From: Rodentolepis nana
Taxonomy: Eukaryota; Platyhelminthes; Cestoda; Cyclophyllidea; Hymenolepididae
Assembly (NCBI GenBank): GCA_900617975.1
Contig: UZAE01000917.1
Coordinates: forward strand, 1 to 16,855
Reading direction: 5' to 3'
DNA length: 16,855 bases
Positions 1 through 9,829 of the stretch are shown piece after piece. The notes under the pieces were generated by a model, which did not search any database, was not told where the DNA came from, and worked only from the letters and a program-made list of their open reading frames with translations. How positions within the stretch are numbered: position 1 is the first letter of the stretch; every line of letters starts with the position of its first letter. The position numbers were made by a program, and so were the translations under genes.

Positions 1-25
1 CCCCCTCCCCCCTCCTCCCCCCCCC
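1..25. repeat. C-rich low-complexity tract
   Basis: Almost pure cytosine broken by single T bases, with runs of 5, 6, 2 and 9 C. The complementary strand could fold as a G-quadruplex. It lies about 180 bases past the stop codon of the minus-strand gene at 207-1178, on that gene's sense strand as a G-rich tract. The remainder up to 206 is AT-rich 3' flank, in which I see no perfect AATAAA signal for that gene. Confidence 0.8.
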
Positions 26-206
26 ACGCACGCCTTCATATAACAGCAAGTGGCACTTATGATAAAAATAGATAGCGTCTTAAGTTATAATACTTGTATA
101 TATAACGTCGCTCACAATATATTTAGTGACAAATTTGTTATAGTGAGAGAGAGGAGCAAGTGTTGGTGATGCAAGAAAACCCTTGTCATTTAAAAATTTG
201 AACACT

Positions 207-1178
207 TCATTCCTTTTCACTTTCCTTAATTTCTATTGGCTCGTCTACAATGGTATTCAAGGGCAGTGACATATTTTCCATCACTTCTGGATTGTTTTTC
301 AATAAAGATGTATCAAGTACAAGCTCCGACCTTCCAACAACGGAGTACTGCTTTAATAAATCATTGATTTCCACTCCAGCTTTGCCATGCGTTCCAACTG
401 TGGTATAAGGAATCGCTCCGACTGTATATCTTCTTCCAGTAGATAAAATGTCAGACCAAGGTCTAGCAAACAACGTGGCTTCAATTCTTGCGTGCTCTAG
501 TTGCTTGAGACTTACTGTATATTCGAAAAGATGATCAAATGTTGGATATCCAGCTATAGCGGGTGTCACTAGGGGCTTACTCAAATAAGCGCTCGTCGGT
601 GATCTTGACATTATTCGAAGCCCTAGAGTATAAATCTTTGGTGTGGGGTCACCTTTCGAAAGACCAGTTACTTTATCTATAACTATCCTTAGAAGTTCCA
701 CAGTATGGATATAGCTGATGGAGAGGTGAAGAGTGGGATAATTAGCAACAGAGCGGGAGAACTGGATGTTGCTATTAACAGATCGATATAGAAAACGTTT
801 TTCACTGGGTCTTCTGAATTGCTGAGAGGACTTGGGCGCAGAATGTCGACGTAGGAAAAGATCAAGAATCCATAGATTTTCTGAGTGAGCTTCATGTATT
901 GGTGAGAGATTTTTAAGAGAACGGCAGCTAGAATTTGAAGGTTGGACGAATTGTTCGTCAAGAAGAATAGACGGAGTCGGTGTCTGGGAGTCGAAAGTGT
1001 CATAAGAGAAGCGACGCATAAAAGATTTACTGATTTTAGTTTTGGCGATCAACTTCTGTCGTACTAATGTGAGGATGAAAGCTAGGAAACACAAAACACA
1101 AACTGCTACAAAGAGAGATAGACAAACCAATGCTGGTTTTGACAGATGATAACTTGCGTCAAATGGATTTGGAGCCAT
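207..1178 (-). CDS. Single-C2 synaptotagmin-like membrane protein
   Basis: An intronless frame of 323 codons ends in TGA. The start is the first ATG after an in-frame TAA at 1236-1238. Seen: a short N-terminus, one hydrophobic helix at about residues 15-39, a basic stretch at 40-56, a serine/arginine-rich linker to about 146, then a beta-strand-rich domain at about 148-265. That domain follows the C2 pattern of synaptotagmins: an opening strand (LHLSISY), a second strand (LLRIVI), a D-P-x-P-K-I-Y stretch where synaptotagmins have SDPYVK, and a late strand (IEATLFA). Synaptotagmins usually have two C2 domains; only one is present. Of the aspartates that bind calcium, only about D177 and D243 remain, so calcium-independent membrane or protein binding is likely. 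By the positive-inside rule the C2 domain would face the cytosol. A trafficking role is inferred from the family. I cannot assign a specific synaptotagmin orthologue. Confidence 0.75.
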   Translation of the reverse strand: MAPNPFDASYHLSKPALVCLSLFVAVCVLCFLAFILTLVRQKLIAKTKISKSFMRRFSYDTFDSQTPTPSILLDEQFVQPSNSSCRSLKNLSPIHEAHSENLWILDLFLRRHSAPKSSQQFRRPSEKRFLYRSVNSNIQFSRSVANYPTLHLSISYIHTVELLRIVIDKVTGLSKGDPTPKIYTLGLRIMSRSPTSAYLSKPLVTPAIAGYPTFDHLFEYTVSLKQLEHARIEATLFARPWSDILSTGRRYTVGAIPYTTVGTHGKAGVEINDLLKQYSVVGRSELVLDTSLLKNNPEVMENMSLPLNTIVDEPIEIKESEKE

Positions 1179-1200
1179 TACTAAAATAGGAAAGAGAAAT
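1179..1200 (-). promoter_or_regulatory. Candidate splice acceptor just before gene 1 ATG
   Basis: On the minus strand a pyrimidine-rich tract (1183-1200) ends in TTTTAG at 1181, two bases before the ATG at 1178. This looks like a 3' splice site. It could close a 5'-UTR intron or accept a trans-spliced leader, which is common in flatworms. If a leader ending in AUG were joined here, that AUG would be followed at once by UAA, so the gene's own ATG would still be needed. This is a sequence-pattern call only. Confidence 0.4.
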
Positions 1201-1272
1201 TTCGCATTAACGTTAAAGTTAGTTCTAATGAAAACTTAAAGCTACCAAGTGTAGCGTGTGTGCAAATGCCTC

Positions 1273-1291
1273 TCAATCAATCAATCAATCA
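1273..1291. repeat. (TCAA)n microsatellite
   Basis: About four and a half perfect TCAA units, roughly 100 bases upstream of the minus-strand gene's start codon. Confidence 0.9.
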
Positions 1292-1639
1292 GAAAACTTT
1301 GTTCTATTGAGTGCAGCGTCAGAGATAGTTGTTGCGTTCGGTCAAAGTTTATTTTGATAAATTAGCATTAGCTGTGGAAACTATACAATAGAGTGGCTTC
1401 TAATGACGATAATTTTCGATAATTCAAGCATCAAATTAAACGGTTTCTATAAAAGCACACAAAAGTTCTTAAATTTTGAAGGGTGCCATCAATTGAAGTA
1501 AATTTTTAAATTTTAAAACATTTTGGATTTTTGAAATGTTCAATCACATTTTAAATGCCAATTTTGAGAATATACTTAAGAGACATCCTAATAACGGTGT
1601 TATTTTACGATTTCCACGACGACCATTCGACTCTATCAC

Positions 1640-1970
1640 AGTAGGAATAAAGATATAATTAGTTCTTGCCTAGGGGAGGAACAGAAGCCGCAGGAAAGCG
1701 CTAATTTATCTCAACTAACAATGAGGAGGAGAAGGGAAGACGAATGACACCAACTCTTAGCGGAGGTGGTGCAGAAACTTCTCTGCCGGCCCCTACTTAC
1801 CCCCTCAACCCCCCTCCACCCCCTCCCCCCTATTAACCATTCTGCCGTCCTACCTAACTATTTTTGGAAACAAACAAATACTCCATGTGAGCCTACGTGT
1901 TAATAACAGTGTGGAGAGTTGGAGGAAACGAATCACCTTCCTCATTTCCTCTTTTCTTCGCCCACGCAAC
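1640..1970. promoter_or_regulatory. GC-richer block upstream of gene 1, possible promoter region
   Basis: Composition shifts here from the surrounding AT-rich background to a block rich in GGAGG and CCCC runs, located about 460-790 bases upstream of the minus-strand gene. It has no long open frame. A local GC rise upstream of a gene in an AT-rich genome fits a promoter or first non-coding exon. I see no TATA box or other core element that would fix a transcription start, so the role is inferred from position and composition. Confidence 0.3.
1790..1830 (-). other. G-quadruplex-forming motif on gene 1 sense strand
   Basis: The plus strand has C runs at 1790-1793, 1800-1804, 1809-1814, 1819-1823 and 1825-1830. 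The last four are separated by loops of 4, 4 and 1 bases. On the minus strand this satisfies the classical G3+N1-7 rule with runs of five or six G, a strong motif. It lies about 610-650 bases upstream of the gene 1 start codon, in the strand that would be transcribed if the gene has a distant first exon. Confidence 0.7.
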
Positions 1971-1994
1971 AAAAAGTCATTTGCTCAGAAACGC

Positions 1995-2009
1995 TATATA
2001 TATATATAT
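1995..2009. repeat. (TA)n microsatellite
   Basis: Seven and a half TA units next to the GC-richer block upstream of gene 1. Confidence 0.9.
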
Positions 2010-5000
2010 TTGAGACAAATGAAGAGTGAGTATTAAGCATAATTAATTGGAAAGTGGGCGCATTTAACTACGTGAGGACTTCTTGAATGTAAATACAAAA
2101 AGCAAGTAGATCATATTAATAGCTTTGTGAAAGAGGAAGCATAAGGCAAGGGGTGTTTATGTGTAATCAAATATTATTAAAGGAAATATTTTTCAAAAAT
2201 CTACTACTTTATGCAATTATTGGAGAACGCCTTCAACTGTCACCTCATTAGGAGCAACGATGTTTTCGATCAAAAGTTGTTGGTCGACTAATTATTGATC
2301 TTAGATACAATTGTGCATTTAACTCTCAGCAGCCAAATGATTACACAGTTGACTTGTTTTTTAAATGAATAATTGTGAAGCAAACTGCTAAAATGCAGAT
2401 GAATTTTATTGGTGTCCTTGAATTCAAAAGCCTTCAACTCGTTTATCGGTGAGTTTGTCACCCAGAACTGATCTAGTCTTGTTAACAAGAAGCGACGTGA
2501 AATGCCACATTCTCACTAAAAACAGATCCAGTAAAGCTTTCCTTTGTCAAACTCAGGTGTCACAAAACTTTCCATAATAATTTTAGAAAGTTCTCTAAAA
2601 ATATAACAAATTGTGTAGGACTTTAAGCTGCACACAACGCAATTTAGTCCAAAATACCAAGTGAGATCGTCATTATTTTGACATCTTCTTGAGCTAAATT
2701 ACAGACATTTCTTTGGAAAAAATGTTGCGTAGATTTATTCTTAAGATGAGATATTATATTTAAAATTACATTTAGCTCCAAAGTGAGTATGGATTATTTT
2801 CTTTAACTTTAAGCGACTAATGAAAATACAAACATGATTAATTAAGATTTAATTTAGCATAAATAAAAACATTTATTAATGAAACATAAAAAAATCTTAT
2901 GAATATTAACAAGAAATCTACTAAATTACTTTCTTGCAATGAGCAGACATTTAATTACTATTGTTAAACAAAATTTTATTCAATGAATAAATTTTTCAAA
3001 AATTACACCAAAAAGGCTCGAAATATATACAAATTTCCATCGAATTTGGCATGAAATAGAATAACCATATTAAAATACCCTGCTAAGGTTAACCGTATCA
3101 AAAAATTTAAAATTTAAAAATAAGCACAGTATATTCAAAGTTAATTAATTAATTGATATTATAAAATAATATGCACATATGGTAAGAAAAGGTTACATTA
3201 TTACAATATTTAAAAATATTATTTACATTTGCAATGATTGAACAATATAATGAAAAAATTGAAGACGACAAAAACTGAGAAAACTTCACTTAAGTAAAGA
3301 ATTCTATTTCATTAAATATTTTAGCCAAATAATTTTGTTATATTTTGCCATTGTAAAAAGTATTATTCATTCTGACTTACTTCATTGAATTTTAAATGAC
3401 GGTTAACTGTGCGTTATTATTAAGAAACTCAAAGAATTCATACATCATGGAATGATGGACCAATCATCAAACTCACAATATGTCCAATCATCGCATAGCT
3501 TTTGAGCATTTCGAATTAGCTCTCCCGCTATTTTTGGACACATTGACAAACTATATTGACAACTCGCACGCAAATTTCATTGTCTATGAGCAGTGAATAC
3601 ATTAATAATTGTATAAAAAATTTCAAGGAATTACAATGACGAAATTTGCCAATTGGTTTATTTTGAATATAGAAGACAAGAATTAAAGTAGGAGATGACG
3701 AATTTATTTAACGCAAAATTAGTGGAATATCAAAATGGAGAATAGAATGGGTGTTTAAATTATGGGCTATTTATATTTATAATGCATTTAACAAGCCTCC
3801 ATTTTCCACCTTCATAAGTGAACAAAGCAAACTCAGTTTCACTAGATCATGATAAAAGTGTGTGTATGCAATTTTGAATATCCATGGAGAGTCGATTTGT
3901 TTTTGGGTAACAAATTTGTTTTCAACCCTTGTCACTATTGACTGCGCGTTGGGCATTTCTTTTTTGATACAAAGCATAACTGTTTTAATGGTAAATGGCA
4001 TTAATGCAGATATCCATTAGCAAAGATATAAATTGGGAAAAATTTCTCCAAAACTTTTAAATGAAATTTCATTCAAAATAGATGAGCTCGGAATATTTAC
4101 TTTGATTGCAAGTTGTGCCTTTGAGCTTAGAACGTGAAATAAATCTATTGGCATTAATCGCCATTAAGTCGGATCGATGGATTTTTCAATTGATTTGTTA
4201 CTAAGCCATAATCATCCCCTGTTCTTGAGAGCCAAATGAAATATGAGCACCATTATAGTCAAATAAAAGTTTGGTAAATAATGAAATGCATGACTTGCAT
4301 TGTCCCAGTTTCATTAATTGCATATTTTTAATAGCTCCCCACATTTCATGCCTTATTGAGCTTGCTTGTTATCCCTCCATGTTCAGATGTAGCCCCATAA
4401 TTTTACCCGTGCCTTTGGAAATCAAGAGCAATAGTAAATAATGCCGTTTCCATTCCAATCAATAAGTTCTAATCCAATTAGTTTGTTCGCAAAAATGAGG
4501 CAATATTTTTAAAAAAATCTACGATCATTCAATCTTGCAATTTTAAGAGGTGGAGTTGAAGAAGAAATTCAAAAATTTGCTTCCTTCTGGGTTAAGATTG
4601 TTTAATATTTCTAATTAATTCTTGTTAAGTTGAAAAATTAATCTTCCTAGTCGTTGAGTTCTTGAGACAGAGTCGAGCATCATATGCGAATTGAAATGAA
4701 ATTCCCATTGACCAGACATTTGCACAGCAGCCGATTTTTGTAACAATTCTTCAAAAAACTGAAGTTCTGTATCGAAATATTTTCAGAAATTTTCAAAAGG
4801 ATAGTCTGCAAAGGTAGAAATTTTGCTTATCACTCCGATATAAAAAATACATTTATTATTATAAGAATTTTGATAATAAACTTACGTTATGTATATTTAA
4901 ACTACTTCGCCCTTGTGCTTTTTAATATACTTTAATTTATTTGTTAATTTAAGTTAAAGCCAGGAAATGTAATTTCTGTCTATTTTGTCGCCGTCATACC

Positions 5001-5558
5001 AAAATAGAATTAATAAGTTGTTTAAGCTGCCCAAATTTCACAACAGAAGAAGGGTTATGTTAAATTTTAAAAACATTGCCTTAATGAATAGTAGAGTTTA
5101 GAAGTCGTTTACATAAGAAAGAGAGAATTTATTCCAAAAAAACTTATTATCTTCACAGTCACAAAATTTAAATTTATATGTTAAAGTTTTCTAAAAATTA
5201 AATTGAATCTGGTCATAATTTCATATTTTTTGACAATTTCATTCTTCAGTAATTCGCGGCGGATTGATTTGCAAAGATTTAATTGGAAATGAATAATTTA
5301 TGATACATCAATATTATTGCTGTAAATCTTGCAATGGTCTAGAAATTTAATACAATTTCGTTTATTATATATATATATATATATATGTAAAGATAGGTTA
5401 TTTAGAAAAATGGTATCGCACACTTTTATAAAAGATCATAAAAATTTATGCATTACCTTAACGTGTATCATCATAAAACTCTTTTCCTAAAGACCCTTCT
5501 AAATGAAATGATATCCTGCTAATATGTAAAATTTTGACTCAACACTTTTGGAACGGTG
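2010..5558. other. AT-rich intergenic DNA without a recognisable gene
   Basis: Short open frames occur (for example on the minus strand at 2288-2488 and 3777-4001). They have no family resemblance, no coding-like composition and no convincing splice sites, and are of a length expected by chance at this base composition. A (TA)n tract lies at 5366-5386. I see no RNA gene or transposon in this stretch. Confidence 0.6.
5366..5386. repeat. (TA)n microsatellite
   Basis: About ten perfect TA units, roughly 170 bases before the SINE-like copy at 5571. Confidence 0.9.
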
Positions 5559-5572
5559 GTTAGTAATACATT
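5559..5572. repeat. Left target-site duplication of SINE copy 1
   Basis: GTTAGTAATACATT, repeated with 13 of 14 matches at 5895-5908 on the other side of the element. The single mismatch fits an old insertion. Confidence 0.8.
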
Positions 5573-5894
5573 TATTTATTTATATCAAATGGCAGGCTTT
5601 ATGATAGTTATCATTAGCCCTTTAGTTGACTTCAGGCTTCACAGATGGAGAGGAACACCAAATCGAAAAAGTCGAGAGGGCGAGGGGGGAACAGAAGAGT
5701 GTTTTAAAGATGTAAAAGAGACAGACACAAAGGTAGATGAAAGGTGAGTACTGTGGAAGTTGTGGAATATGTCATACATTGGGGTCATGATAGCTTGAAC
5801 TCAGAAGTCAGGTGCCGGTTTCTAGACTTTTTTGCCGCATGAGTATACGTTTCCCAAGGTGCACCACATAGAGGTAAGTCTATCGCACACGCCT
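5571..5894 (-). mobile_element. SINE-like retroelement, copy 1
   Basis: About 320 bases that align from end to end with 16241-16565, identity roughly three quarters by eye with small indels. Read on the minus strand it starts with AGGCGTGTGCGAT and ends in a tail of AAAT units (ATATAAATAAATAAA), as SINEs often do. A possible pol III A box (TGGTGCACCTTGGG) lies at 5853-5866 and a weak B-box-like stretch at 5815-5828, about tRNA-like spacing apart. The box calls are tentative and the B box is poor. No reading frame is conserved between copies; the open frame starting at 5556 is incidental. A short non-autonomous DNA element is unlikely because there are no terminal inverted repeats. Confidence 0.75.
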
Positions 5895-5908
5895 GTTAGT
5901 AAAACATT
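5895..5908. repeat. Right target-site duplication of SINE copy 1
   Basis: GTTAGTAAAACATT, the partner of 5559-5572. Confidence 0.8.
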
Positions 5909-8900
5909 ATTAATTAGTATTAATAATATTCACTCACAAGAATCGCGTCACAACCCAAACCATTATCAATTTTTTATTACGAAAATTGCGAAGTCAAGAG
6001 TCACTATTTTGTCTTCTCAGTAAAAGTCGGCTAATTATTGAACTATATTTCTGAAAGTAAAATTCTTTCATGCAGAAATTGAAGACTTAATTTTTTTCCA
6101 ATATCCATCTTATTGCTTGGCATGATGGATCCGAGCGCTTTTCATTATCAAGGTTATTTATAAACTAACTGGGAGAATATGGTGTGGTTTTAACGGTCCA
6201 TTATGGCTTTTAAATTCTATTTTATTGTTCACATAAGCTCAAGAATAAAAGCTCTTTTGCATTCTAATGCACAAGTTATTTATAGTTTAAATTTACTTCA
6301 AGGAAACATTATTGCAATATAAAGGATCACAATTACTAAATTAAAAGAAAAATTGTGATAAATCATTTACCGAAAGGGAATTTAAGCCTAAAGCACAAAA
6401 AAATGAGACGCGAATTTTGTATGGAAATCTTTCATTGTTTAAACTCTGCACGGAGTGATCATGATTCCAAATATACGTATTCAGTAGAATCTTCGGACAG
6501 CCCCTGTCAAATATCAGATATCCAAGTGTATTTTTGACATCAAATTTAAAGCTAGGTCTTTGAAGGATATCTTCATGTAAGTTTGAGCTCTATAATTAAT
6601 AGGGGCCAATTGCGGTCCACATAAATAAATTTTTCACAATTGAAATATCACATTTCATTCCACATAAAAAAAGCATTGTACTTAAAAGGACAATAATTTA
6701 TTTCGCTTGAAAGTAATCAAATAAATAAATACGGGAAGATAAAACATGGAACAAGATTTGAAAAAGGGATCCTGTTCAGTTTAATGGGTAGCTCTCATTT
6801 TATCAAACAATATTTTGGGTGATATCTTATCTTCAAAAATGGATAGGGGATAATCACTGTGTAATGTACTAATGTATATGAGAAGACATCAAAATTGATG
6901 AATAAATTTCCGTTAATCAATACTTTGTCTACTCTTGACAATTTTGGCAAGTTTGCACTATTAACAGTCAAAACGTCTTTTTCCAGCTTCGATGATTCAA
7001 ATTTGCGAGAATTCTAAAAATTCTCAACATTAAAGGACAAAGCACAAATGATTTTTTAAGACTCTCCTAAAGCATATTGGTAAAGAAAATCAACGTATAA
7101 TAATACTTCATTTGGAAATACGAATTTAGGCAGTTTTTTGGAAGAGTATTAGATTTATGTTCATTGGAGGGGAAACTTAGTTGAAAAAACTAAAGTTCAC
7201 ATAGCTTGCAATCGACTGAAAATTTATCTGAGACACTGTAATTTCGATTCACTTGTCCAAAATCTTGTTTCAAACTGTGGGCAAGTTTTGAAGTAAATTT
7301 GAATTTTTTACAATCTATAGACAAAAGTGTTTTATTTAATAAAATACTGTTTTACTATCAACTTGAACACTGTATTTCATAATCTAAAAAAATAAAGAAA
7401 ATGTGTTTTTAAATTGATTTTTTTAAACATTATTCAAACTTTTCGTCCCACAAAGCAGCATGGCTCAATTATATCTGATTGCGAAAATTGTCTAACTACA
7501 TACCACAACAATACGAAATTAATTCAAATTAATAAATACTTTCCGCTGCAGAGCTGTATTAATTATTTAAAATACTAACAACCTTAAATAAACAATAAAG
7601 TCGCTACTTGGAGAATTTAAAAAACCTAAGGAAAGATAGAAATTCTGAAACATTATTCTTGAATACATCTAATAATTGATAAATGTTCAGTTAAATTTAA
7701 AGCTATTTTATTTGCACTATTTAATTATTAGCAAAGCACAATCTATTGTGTGCTTTAGATCGTAATTTTTTAATTTAATTCCACAGTAATACTTGGATCT
7801 TATTTACTAATTTATTTATTTAAGGGAACATATTTTATTTGATACAAAAACTCAAGTTCAGTCCTTGCTATCTCATCATAGAAGCTAACTGCATATGACC
7901 CAAATTTTTAACCCTTCTAGACTATAACTCTAGTTATTATTATTATTATCTTCATTATGATCCACGGAAGTATGGAAATTGAATTGATGTTGAGCAATTA
8001 AAATGGAATAATTATAGTCCATGAGCAATAAGGGATGGAAAATGAAAAGGAAGCTTTTTATAGTGTTTCTTAATTAGACATTTTGTTTGAGCAGTTCACT
8101 GCGTCACATTTTACTATTTTCTACTCGGTTCAGTTATTTTATTTAGGTACTAACTTTTGTACTTACAATTCTCCTTTGTTTCTTCTCGTAGGTGAATTTT
8201 ATGAGAGCAGCATTCAGTCAAAAGAGGCTTTTGTAAAAATCATCTATTATTTAATGTCAATAAATCCCCCTTAAAATAAAGTCTTGAATGTGGAGGTGTT
8301 TAGCGGACAATATGTCATTTATGAAAGTAATGATAAGTAACAGTTGGATCCTAAGCATTACATTAGTGATTTATTTAGAAAAGTTGTATTTATTTAACGC
8401 TAAGACCTTTTCTCGAAAGATCCGACGGAGAAAAGTTTACATTTGAAAGTGATTTTTTGTGTTTCAAAAAGTAAGAAAAATCGTCAGACAGTAGCAGAAA
8501 GTACACGCTTAGAAATTTTTCAGTGCAAATATATTTCATGAGACATATTATATTTTTCAAATCTTCACCTGCATATAGAAAATATTGACAGTAATTTATT
8601 GAATACATGATGAGATAAATTTCAAATTTTATTAATTCATTTGGTAAAATTTAGGGAGTGAACTTAAGTATAAATGTTGCTAGATGATGATAACCAAATG
8701 AATGTCGAGATAAAGGTTACAGTGCTTGATAAATGTCTTGTCTTTAGGTTAGACGTCTAGAAAATTTATTCCCACTGTGTGCATAAAACACTAATATAAT
8801 TTTATCGAATTAGGGCAACGAAACATCTGAAGGAAAACTGCTCGAAATATGGCAACTTTTTTTTCATTTTTTATTCTACTAGAACGAAATTTTTATCTTC

Positions 8901-9659
8901 AAATGTCAAATCGGCATCTCACAAACAGGTTATTATTAAGCACACTATATTGATTTTTATCCTTATGCATGGTTTTGATTAAATTTTCTTTAACAACTTT
9001 TTGCAGCGATTTTTAAACACCAAAAGAGACATAGCACAAAATATTGCACAAATAATGAGTTAATATAGATAGAAAAATACTATGTGGTTAAGTTAACTTA
9101 GATTTATGAATTTTGGCATCGGAACTATTTCCACATACTCACAACAAATAACCAAAGGATTCGAATATTTCTCAGTTATTTTGAAATGCTTGTGCCATAA
9201 GAACGACCTTAACTCTTCGAAATTTTGATCCTCATGGATCTACGATCGAAGTAACAGGGACTTATTTAATTTCACTATCTTTAATTTTTGCAAAGAATGA
9301 CATTATTTAGATAGCTCTGTATAAAAGGGCAAACACTTTGCGGGTCTAATATAAATATTGAACCATCGTGGCGGTTTTTCTCGTATAAAAATATATTTAC
9401 TATGACAAACTCACTCCTTTCTTGAAGAAACCCATAAGCACTTGGCATTTATTCAAATGGCTTTATAATGAATAATATAGTTGCAGATGCCTATTTAGAG
9501 TATATATTTTAAATGATAATTTACCATTATCATTTTAATTACGTTATCATATTTTAAATATAAATGAACCGTTCAAATTGAAGAAATTAGAAATTTCTAA
9601 AATAATTAGCAATTGATGAACTGTTACACAATCTATTCAATTTGCCTTTTATTCCACAG
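5909..9659. other. AT-rich intergenic DNA without a recognisable gene
   Basis: Open frames in this stretch (for example 6355-6537 plus, 8083-8274 plus and 8390-8608 minus) are short, AT-driven and unlike any family I recognise. A (TTA)n run lies at 7934-7949, and an imperfect small inverted repeat around AAAGCACAA/TTGTGTGCTTT lies near 7733-7757. I see no tRNA, rRNA or transposon coding sequence. Confidence 0.55.
7934..7949. repeat. (TTA)n microsatellite
   Basis: Five TTA units in intergenic DNA. Confidence 0.85.
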
Positions 9660-9829
9660 ACTATGGTTTCTTAATTATACCAATCTTTGATTTAATAATA
9701 AAATCTGGAGAAAATGTTGCAGAATTTGGAAACATAAGGGATGCAAAGTTCAACTGTGAAAGTGGTTATTGTGGTGAAGAGAATGTAGTGCTGATGGTTT
9801 TTCAATTAAGTCATGTCCGCCTGTGTTGA
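9660..9829 (+). pseudogene. Exon-like block, possible gene-2-family relic
   Basis: A good acceptor-like sequence (pyrimidine tract then CCACAG, ending at 9659) is followed by a frame of 55 codons from 9662 to a TGA at 9827-9829, in DNA that is less AT-rich than its surroundings. Read as a phase-1 exon the first codon would be G|AC, as in the third exon of gene 2. The frame has three cysteines and ends LSHVRLC, which resembles the closing L-x-x-C strand of galactose-binding-like domains. No donor site, neighbouring exon or start codon is visible, and a chance frame of this length is quite possible here. Treat it as a lead. Confidence 0.2.

Noticed and set aside
689..1003. 104-codon minus-strand frame inside gene 1
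   Set aside because: It overlaps the 323-codon gene in another frame, starts within it and has no domain; it is a shadow.
5556..5747. 63-codon frame over SINE copy 1
   Set aside because: The frame is not preserved in the homologous copy at 16241-16565, so it is incidental to the repeat.
5571..5894. Schistosome Sm-alpha-type SINE with a hammerhead ribozyme
   Set aside because: The length is similar, but I find no CTGANGA core paired with a GAAA segment on either strand of either copy.
7733..7757. Small hairpin AAAGCACAA/TTGTGTGCTTT as a terminator or microRNA precursor
   Set aside because: The stem is short and imperfect, with no longer pairing around it. Short inverted repeats are common in this AT-rich DNA.
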